In this document: piece after piece, positions 1 through 4,243 of the stretch
Layout of the letters: each line of letters starts with the position of its first letter
Position numbering within the stretch: position 1 is the first letter of the stretch
Origin: Anaerolineales bacterium
Lineage (GTDB): Bacteria; Chloroflexota; Anaerolineae; Anaerolineales; Villigracilaceae
Length of the DNA: 6,298 nucleotides
NCBI GenBank assembly: GCA_016928525.1
Contig: JAFGKO010000283.1
Span: 1-6,298, forward strand
Direction: 5' to 3'
Notes under the pieces: model-generated
What the model saw: the letters and a program-made list of their open reading frames with translations, nothing else
The model's database searches: none
Told to the model about the DNA's origin: nothing
Made by a program: the position numbers and the translations under genes

Positions 1-289
1 ACCGGAAGCGCTGCTCAAATATTTGAAGCAGCTTGAAGTGGAGCTGGGACGCGAGCAGAACTTCCGCTGGGGGCCGCGTCTGATCGACCTGGATATCCTG
101 TTCTATGATGACCTCGTGCTCGAGTCACCACCGCTGGTCATCCCGCATCCGCGCTTGCATGAACGTGCTTTTGTGCTCGTTCCATTGGCAAACGTTGCGC
201 CGGATTTGATCCATCCTGTACTTAAACAAAGTGTGCGAGATTTGTTAGTCGAAATTGAGGCGCAGGGGATCGTTCGTTTCGGTGATTAA
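1..289 (+). CDS. folK: 2-amino-4-hydroxy-6-hydroxymethyldihydropteridine pyrophosphokinase (HPPK), C-terminal part
   Basis: The 5' end of this gene lies outside the window. The reading frame is open from base 2 to the TAA at 287-289, giving 95 visible residues. HPPK transfers pyrophosphate from ATP to 6-hydroxymethyl-dihydropterin, making the substrate of dihydropteroate synthase (FolP) in cytoplasmic folate synthesis. The visible part carries the family signature RWGPR-IDLDIL (about 74-109), whose two Asp residues bind the catalytic magnesium ions in known HPPKs. It is followed by PHPRLHERAFVLVPL (about 143-189), containing the conserved His and Arg, and by a typical P-LIHPV tail. All key residues of this half are intact. 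A TTG at 23 could be read as a start but is only an internal Leu codon, because family homology continues upstream of it. folP lies 1.6 kb downstream, separated by two unrelated genes. Confidence 0.95.
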   Translation, partial: PEALLKYLKQLEVELGREQNFRWGPRLIDLDILFYDDLVLESPPLVIPHPRLHERAFVLVPLANVAPDLIHPVLKQSVRDLLVEIEAQGIVRFGD

Positions 290-317
290 TTGCATAGAAA
301 ACGTGGGAAAGAAAGTA

Positions 318-346
318 TTGTTTTTCATCTGAGAATTTTGTATACT
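318..346 (+). promoter_or_regulatory. Probable sigma-70-type promoter for the lipoprotein gene
   Basis: TTGTTT at 318-323 (three of six matches to TTGACA) is followed after exactly 17 bases by TATACT at 341-346 (five of six matches to TATAAT). Transcription would start near 352-354, giving a leader of about 45 nt that includes the hairpin at 364-389. The site lies in the AT-rich gap after folK, so the downstream gene probably has its own promoter instead of relying on folK read-through. The prediction is by eye; AT-rich DNA raises the chance of a false match. Confidence 0.55.
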
Positions 347-363
347 GAACTTAACAAAATTGT

Positions 364-389
364 AAGGGCGGCCATTTATATTCGCCCTT
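364..389 (+). promoter_or_regulatory. Stem-loop in the leader, abutting the ribosome binding site
   Basis: AAGGGCG (364-370) and CGCCCTT (383-389) form a perfect 7-bp stem around a 12-base AT-rich loop. The Shine-Dalgarno-like GGGGAA (390-395) begins at the next base, and the ATG is at 399. No T-run follows, so it is not a typical intrinsic terminator. It could protect the mRNA 5' end or modulate ribosome access. It could also be a chance or decayed palindrome. The pairing is seen; any function is inference. Confidence 0.4.
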
Positions 390-398
390 GGGGAACGA

Positions 399-1376
399 AT
401 GGTAAAAAATCTGGCAAGGAAAAAGATTAGGCTTGTCTTAATCATTTTGGGTGTCATGGTCAGTGCTTGTGAGACATCAGCACCGAGTGAACTCCATTTA
501 ACCCCTTGCAAACCGACTCCTGATGGGTTCAATTTTTACGAAGAAAAGTCCAAGACACCACCGGATGGGTCAATCTTTCTAGAAGCTTTCCCAAATGATC
601 AGCTTAGCATTGATTTTAATATACGTCAAAGAGCCTTGGTTACACTCAAAGATCAACTGCGGCGTTGGTCTAGTTTTCAGGACATCCTTGTAAATGATAA
701 ACAAGTAGTCCGAATTACTTTGACTTACATAAGTCCAGAAATGGTAGAGATCATATTCCTAAATCATAAATTGTCTCAACCAGTGATTATTAGCAAAAAC
801 GATTTTATAAATGAACTAAAACAACAATTGGAGCACTTGGCCGAGCTCGATGAATTATATTTTTTAGTTACGATAACAGATTCTACTTACAAGCCACTTG
901 CCACGGAAAAAGAATTTGTTATTTTGAATATTGCTATGCAAAACATGGTTTTGACAAATTCTAAAAACGGGAATGCGGTTCCAAACCATTATGACCCACC
1001 TCTGGGGCAAAGCATTAATGTTTCACGTAATCATATTTCAGGATATGTGGCTTTTCCTATGTCAGTGTTAGATGAAAACGAAAATTGTGTACCTATGTTG
1101 GATCCATCATTGAATACTACGATAACCTTAAGAGCAAATGATATAAAACTAAGCACAAGCTCTGGTGTAGTTAGCAATCATCAATTGACTTGGTTTCTTA
1201 GATACCACTCCTTGATGGATCTAAAAATTACACCAACTCCAGTGGCCATTAATCCCAATGCAACTCCTGAATGCCTCCGCACTCCTCCTACTCCCGACTT
1301 AACCATTGCCGAACCACCGGATGCATATTGGGAAGAGATGTCCCGTTACGTCTGGGCCTATATGGTTGACCCTTAA
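399..1376 (+). CDS. Predicted lipoprotein of unknown function (AT-rich gene)
   Basis: This 325-residue protein begins with a classic lipoprotein signal peptide: basic N-terminus (K3, R7-K9, R11), hydrophobic stretch about 12-21, and lipobox V21-S22-A23-C24. Cleavage would occur before C24, with the mature protein lipid-anchored outside the membrane. The mature part is hydrophilic with no further membrane segment. Other cysteines are C37, C230 and C292. Residues 278-300 are rich in Pro and Thr (TPTP, TPPTP), a low-complexity style common in extracellular proteins of filamentous Chloroflexota. I recognise no catalytic domain. The start at 399 is supported by GGGGAA at 390-395 and by the signal peptide beginning there. 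Base composition differs sharply from neighbours: bases 601-660 have 22 of 60 G+C, against 38 of 60 in 3241-3300. The gene separates folK from folP and looks like recently acquired DNA. It is intact, with no frameshift. Confidence 0.85.
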   Translation: MVKNLARKKIRLVLIILGVMVSACETSAPSELHLTPCKPTPDGFNFYEEKSKTPPDGSIFLEAFPNDQLSIDFNIRQRALVTLKDQLRRWSSFQDILVNDKQVVRITLTYISPEMVEIIFLNHKLSQPVIISKNDFINELKQQLEHLAELDELYFLVTITDSTYKPLATEKEFVILNIAMQNMVLTNSKNGNAVPNHYDPPLGQSINVSRNHISGYVAFPMSVLDENENCVPMLDPSLNTTITLRANDIKLSTSSGVVSNHQLTWFLRYHSLMDLKITPTPVAINPNATPECLRTPPTPDLTIAEPPDAYWEEMSRYVWAYMVDP

Positions 1377-1393
1377 TTCCTCCCGCCTTCGGT

Positions 1394-1419
1394 TATAATC
1401 TCCTCTGACCAACAGGAGG
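1394..1419 (+). promoter_or_regulatory. Possible -10 box and strong ribosome binding site for the STAS-like gene
   Basis: A perfect TATAAT lies at 1394-1399, and AGGAGG at 1414-1419 precedes the ATG at 1424 by four bases. The best upstream -35-like hexamer, TTGACC at 1366-1371, is 22 bases from the -10, too far for a standard promoter, so the promoter call is tentative. CTCCT at 1400-1404 can pair with AGGAG at 1414-1418 around a 9-base loop, which could weakly mask the ribosome binding site. The Shine-Dalgarno sequence is clear and fixes the start at 1424. Confidence 0.5.
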
Positions 1420-1423
1420 ACCC

Positions 1424-1843
1424 ATGACCGAACTTAAACCGCTTAACTGGCAGCCCAAACCCGGCGTGGGCATGCACGTGGTACGCCGCGGGGATGGCGG
1501 CATGACGCTCACTTTTAGCGACCTTTCTGACGCCACGCTGGCCGATTGGTATGAGTTTGCCTCAGAGCACCTGCTCGGCTCTGACCAGCGCGTGCGCAAT
1601 CTGTACGACCTGCGCCAGGTAGGTGAGATACCCGAAAAAGCCGTCCGCATGGCGGTGGAACTCAACACCGACCCGGGCACGCGCAACATCCGCCTGGCTG
1701 TGGTCGTTTCTTCGGAGAAAGTCAAGGCTGCTATTGAAGAGATTGCTGCCCTGTCGGGGGGAGATACTGCCTATATACGCCTGTTCACTGACATCAACGA
1801 GGCCGAAGCCTGGCTGGGCCGTCCGCTCGATCATCTCTCCTAG
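1424..1843 (+). CDS. Small STAS/SEC14-like (SpoIIAA-like) protein
   Basis: This is a 139-residue soluble protein with no signal peptide or membrane segment. Its pattern resembles the SpoIIAA-like (STAS/SEC14) group: a strand around 27-32 (GMTLTF), a helix around 37-51, then VRNLYDLRQV (57-66). A hydrophobic strand follows (IRLAVVVSS, 89-97), then a helix (about 98-111) and the terminal YIRLFTDINEAEAWL (117-131), typical of these proteins. The molecular role of this group is poorly defined; members are usually described as putative regulatory or ligand-binding proteins, so none is assigned here. The start is supported by AGGAGG at 1414-1419. The gene ends 40 bases before folP and may share its transcript, although a palindrome fills most of that gap. 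The family assignment rests on remembered sequence pattern; a plain hypothetical protein is the alternative. Confidence 0.75.
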   Translation: MTELKPLNWQPKPGVGMHVVRRGDGGMTLTFSDLSDATLADWYEFASEHLLGSDQRVRNLYDLRQVGEIPEKAVRMAVELNTDPGTRNIRLAVVVSSEKVKAAIEEIAALSGGDTAYIRLFTDINEAEAWLGRPLDHLS

Positions 1844-1850
1844 GATGTTC

Positions 1851-1873
1851 CGTCGGGGTCTGAGACCCCGACG
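1851..1873. repeat. Perfect 23-bp palindrome upstream of folP
   Basis: CGTCGGGGTCT (1851-1861) and AGACCCCGACG (1863-1873) are exact reverse complements around a single G at 1862. RNA would form a long, very stable G/C-rich hairpin with a tiny loop. There is no T-run on either side, so it is not a standard terminator. It fills most of the 40 bases between the upstream stop (1841-1843) and the folP ATG (1884). This kind of short palindrome is often dispersed in many copies through a genome, but only one copy is in this window. Confidence 0.8.
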
Positions 1874-1883
1874 AGTTCTAGAT

Positions 1884-2786
1884 ATGAAACCACTTGTCAT
1901 CGCAAATCACAATTTCGACTGGGGTGCCCGCACATACGTGATGGGCATCCTCAATATTACGCCCGACAGCTTTTCGGGAGACGGGCTACTCCCTTCTCCC
2001 TCAGGGAGAGGGGCCAGAGGTGAGGGTATAGGGGTGAGGGAGGCCCTCAACCAAGCCCGTAGCTTCCTCGCTTCCGGCGCCGATATCCTCGACGTGGGCG
2101 GAGAGTCCACCCGCCCCGGCTCGGAACCGCTAAGTTCCAAGGCCGAGATGGAACGAGTCATCCCAGTCGTAAGGGCGCTATCTAAAGAATTCCCGGATGC
2201 GCTCATTTCCATCGACACCTACAAAGCCGCTGTTGCAGAAGAAGCCCTCAAGGCAGGCGCGCATATCATCAACGATGTCTGGGCCTTGCGCGCCGACCCG
2301 GCCCTGGCTGGCATAGCGGCGAAACACAACGTGCCAGTCATCCTGATGCACAATCGCAGCAACCCGGCTAGCGTGGAAGTGCGCGAGCAGCTTGGCAATG
2401 CCTACATCGGCGCGGAATATGACAACTTGATCGAGGACGTCAAGCGTGAGTTGATGGACTCGGTCAAATTGGCGCGGCAGGCCGGGGTCCCGGACGACCG
2501 CATCATTCTGGACCCGGGGATTGGCTTCGGCAAAACGGTCGATCATAATCTCGAACTCATCCGCCGTTTGGACGAGATCCGCGCCCTGGGCTATCCCGTT
2601 TTGCTGGGACCCTCGCGCAAGTCCTTCATCGGCTTCACCCTCGACCTGCCTGCCGACCAGCGCGTCGAAGGGACTGCCGCTGCCGTTTCCGTGGGCATCA
2701 CCCGCGGCGCGGACATCCTCCGCGTGCACGATGTGGAGTACATGGTCCGCGTGGCAAAAATGACCGACGCGATCGTACGAAGATAG
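1884..2786 (+). CDS. folP: Dihydropteroate synthase with a repeat-encoded loop insertion
   Basis: FolP condenses 6-hydroxymethyl-dihydropterin pyrophosphate with p-aminobenzoate to give 7,8-dihydropteroate; it is the sulfonamide target. The 300 residues form the expected TIM barrel with all signature elements: GILNITPDSFSGDG (21-34, N24 being the metal-binding Asn), DVGGESTRPG (70-79), SIDTYK (109-114), IIND (128-131), ILMHN (153-157), DPGIGFGK (210-217), GPSRKSFIG (242-250) and LRVHD (279-283). Residues about 37-52 are extra compared with ordinary family members and come from a palindromic repeat. They sit in the first barrel loop, which in known enzymes is flexible and closes over the active site. 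The ATG at 1884 fits the usual N-terminus, although no good Shine-Dalgarno is visible. An in-frame ATG at 1845 would add 13 residues encoded largely by the 1851-1873 palindrome and is less likely. All catalytic residues are intact, so the enzyme is probably functional. Confidence 0.95.
   Translation: MKPLVIANHNFDWGARTYVMGILNITPDSFSGDGLLPSPSGRGARGEGIGVREALNQARSFLASGADILDVGGESTRPGSEPLSSKAEMERVIPVVRALSKEFPDALISIDTYKAAVAEEALKAGAHIINDVWALRADPALAGIAAKHNVPVILMHNRSNPASVEVREQLGNAYIGAEYDNLIEDVKRELMDSVKLARQAGVPDDRIILDPGIGFGKTVDHNLELIRRLDEIRALGYPVLLGPSRKSFIGFTLDLPADQRVEGTAAAVSVGITRGADILRVHDVEYMVRVAKMTDAIVRR
1991..2040. repeat. Palindromic repeat element translated inside folP
   Basis: The 5' part forms a near-perfect hairpin: 1991-2001 (CCCTTCTCCCT) pairs with 2003-2013 (AGGGAGAGGGG) with one T-G wobble. 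Two copies of GGTGAGGG/GGGTGAGGG follow (2019-2026 and 2032-2040). The outer ends can also pair (1991-2001 with 2030-2040, one mismatch plus wobbles), giving an alternative long hairpin. It is read in the folP frame as PSPSGRGARGEGIGVR. It aligns with the element at 5071-5127, sharing the 12 bases TAGGGGTGAGGG (2029-2040 and 5115-5126) and the arm AGGGAG. Exact insertion boundaries are not certain and no target duplication is obvious. Confidence 0.75.
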
Positions 2787-2926
2787 TTTGTTTTTCAACC
2801 GCCAAGATGTTGCGTCTACCAAAAAAGTAATACACCCACCAAGTTTTCTTGGCGGCAAACATTACAACTTAGTGTTCTTCGCCTCATGGCAGTTTATCTC
2901 CGGGGAATTTGTTGTAAAATCTACCC
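2787..2926. other. Intergenic region with an inverted repeat (2799-2807 / 2847-2855)
   Basis: This 140-base gap separates folP from the zinc-ribbon gene. CCGCCAAGA (2799-2807) and TCTTGGCGG (2847-2855) are exact reverse complements 39 bases apart. A competing small hairpin, CCAAG-TTTT-CTTGG (2839-2852), shares the 3' arm. Neither stem is followed by a T-run on the + strand, so a terminator for folP is possible but not typical. CGCCAAG/CTTGGCG motifs occur in dispersed intergenic repeats of some Chloroflexota, so this may be a decayed copy; that is recollection, not shown here. No open frame in this gap looks like a gene. Confidence 0.5.
2915..2920 (+). promoter_or_regulatory. Possible -10 box of a leaderless promoter for the zinc-ribbon gene
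   Basis: TAAAAT at 2915-2920 (TGTAAAAT from 2913) ends six bases before the ATG at 2927, so transcription would start at or very near the start codon. No Shine-Dalgarno sequence lies at normal spacing; the only G-run (GGGG, 2902-2905) is over 20 bases from the ATG. This arrangement is typical of leaderless mRNAs. No convincing -35 box is seen at 16-18 bases upstream. Confidence 0.35.
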
Positions 2927-4243
2927 ATGCAAAGAGACTACGCCAAAAGCCTGTTGCGCAGCGGAATCATCGAAGCCAAGGCCGGGCAGAAAGAAACTGC
3001 GCGCCGCTACCTGGAACGCGCTATCAACACCAGCGGCGACCATGATCTGCTGTCCGAATCCTGGTTCTGGTTGAGCAAGGTCTGCGAAGATCCGACCGAA
3101 AAACGCGCGGCGCTGGAAAACTGTCTAGCATTCGACCTGCAACACGCCCGCGCCCGCCGTGACCTGGCCATCTTGGACGGCAAACTCGATGAAAAAGAGA
3201 TCATCAATCCTGATGCCCTGCCCATCCCATCCATGGACCCGGCGCAAGCCTCCGCCGACCGTTTCATGTGCCCACAGTGCGGCGCAAAGATGGTCTTTGC
3301 GCCGGACGGCTCGGGCCTGATCTGCGAACATTGTGCCCGCAGCCAGAGACTTGGCTCAGGCGGCGAAGCCGAAGAACAGGATTTCCTGATCGCAATGGCC
3401 ACTGCCCGCGGACACGGCAAACCGGTCGCCATGCAAGTTTTTCACTGCAAAGGCTGCGGCGCAGAGTTCATCTTGCCGCCGGACGTCATCTCCACCACCT
3501 GCGCCTACTGCGATTCGCCCCATGTCGTCAGCCTGACAGAATCGCGCGAGCTACTCCAGCCGGAAGGCGTCATCCCACAGGCCCTCAACCAGAAACAGGC
3601 CGCGCGCTTGCTGGTGGACTGGGTCGAGAGCAACGGCATCAAGCCACAGGGGGTGGTCGATCTGCCACGCGGCGTCTACCTGCCCATCTGGACCTTCGAC
3701 ATCGGCGGCGGCATCGCTTATCGCGGCGACAAATACGAATCGGAAGACGGTTTTCGTCAGCGCGCACAAAAAGTCGTCCATGTAGAGAACGAATATCCCG
3801 TCCATATCGACGACCTGCCTGCTCCTGCCAGTCGCAAGATCGCCCGACACCTGTCACGCCTGTTGCCTACCTTTGAGTTGAAGGCCACTAGGCCCTACGA
3901 TCCGCGCTACCTGGCGAACTGGGCTGCTGAAGTTTACGACATTCCTATGGCAGACGCCTCGCTGGACGCCCGTAGCCGCGCTTATTCGAAACTGAAACGC
4001 AAATTACCGGGGGAGATTTCTTCACTGTACAATCTGAAGACTTCATCCGCCAGCCTGGCGATTGAATCATTCAAACTTGTGCTCGTGCCGGTCTGGATTA
4101 CGGAAATTCCCATCAACGGGCAGAAACTGCTGGTGCTCATCAACGGGCAGAACGGCGTTGTTCAGGGTGACGCACCTGTTCAGTCTAAACCTAAATCCCA
4201 AAATGGACTGCTCGACTGGCTGGGAGACCTGCTGGACGACTAA
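2927..4243 (+). CDS. TPR and double zinc-ribbon protein (TFIIB-type zinc ribbon / YdjG-like)
   Basis: This 438-residue protein looks soluble, with no signal peptide or clear membrane helix. Residues 1-90 are helical and TPR-like (AKSLLRSGIIEAKAGQKETA, 6-25, then ARRYLERAI and SWFWLSKV). Two zinc ribbons follow: C115-C118 with C133-C136, and C174-C177 with C192-C195, all CxxC pairs. After the second ribbon come GVIPQAL (214-220), RGVYLPIWTFD (248-258) and, near the end, LVLVPVWI (384-391) with a LLVLINGQNG strand pair (401-410). This order matches proteins annotated as TFIIB-type zinc ribbon-containing or mislabelled as PriA-like. Bacillus YdjG, linked to a PspA/SPFH membrane-stress module, is to my recollection of this type. 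The biochemical function is unknown and there are no helicase motifs. The start is ATG 2927 without a Shine-Dalgarno. The stop overlaps the next ATG by one base, suggesting a shared operon and translational coupling. Confidence 0.8.
   Translation: MQRDYAKSLLRSGIIEAKAGQKETARRYLERAINTSGDHDLLSESWFWLSKVCEDPTEKRAALENCLAFDLQHARARRDLAILDGKLDEKEIINPDALPIPSMDPAQASADRFMCPQCGAKMVFAPDGSGLICEHCARSQRLGSGGEAEEQDFLIAMATARGHGKPVAMQVFHCKGCGAEFILPPDVISTTCAYCDSPHVVSLTESRELLQPEGVIPQALNQKQAARLLVDWVESNGIKPQGVVDLPRGVYLPIWTFDIGGGIAYRGDKYESEDGFRQRAQKVVHVENEYPVHIDDLPAPASRKIARHLSRLLPTFELKATRPYDPRYLANWAAEVYDIPMADASLDARSRAYSKLKRKLPGEISSLYNLKTSSASLAIESFKLVLVPVWITEIPINGQKLLVLINGQNGVVQGDAPVQSKPKSQNGLLDWLGDLLDD

Noticed and set aside
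286..1378. TTAATT at both edges of the AT-rich segment (286-291 and 1373-1378) as a target-site duplication
   Set aside because: Both copies overlap TAA stop codons, six bases is short for AT-rich DNA, and no inverted terminal repeats or transposase accompany them.
1851..1873. Intrinsic terminator of the STAS-like gene
   Set aside because: The hairpin is strong but no T-run follows on either strand; it is better described as a palindrome or repeat.
1623..1883. Longer N-terminal extension of folP beginning at 1623
   Set aside because: The frame is open, but this stretch overlaps the well-supported gene at 1424-1843 in another frame, is Arg/Ser-rich nonsense, and has no DHPS homology before residue M1 at 1884.
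2178..2858. Long reverse-strand open frame opposite folP
   Set aside because: It is the mirror of the strongly conserved folP coding sequence; high G+C coding DNA commonly leaves such antisense frames open, and its translation shows no family pattern.
3268..3876. Second + strand open frame inside the zinc-ribbon gene
   Set aside because: It is an Arg-rich shifted-frame shadow; the overlapping frame has two intact zinc ribbons and conserved motifs.
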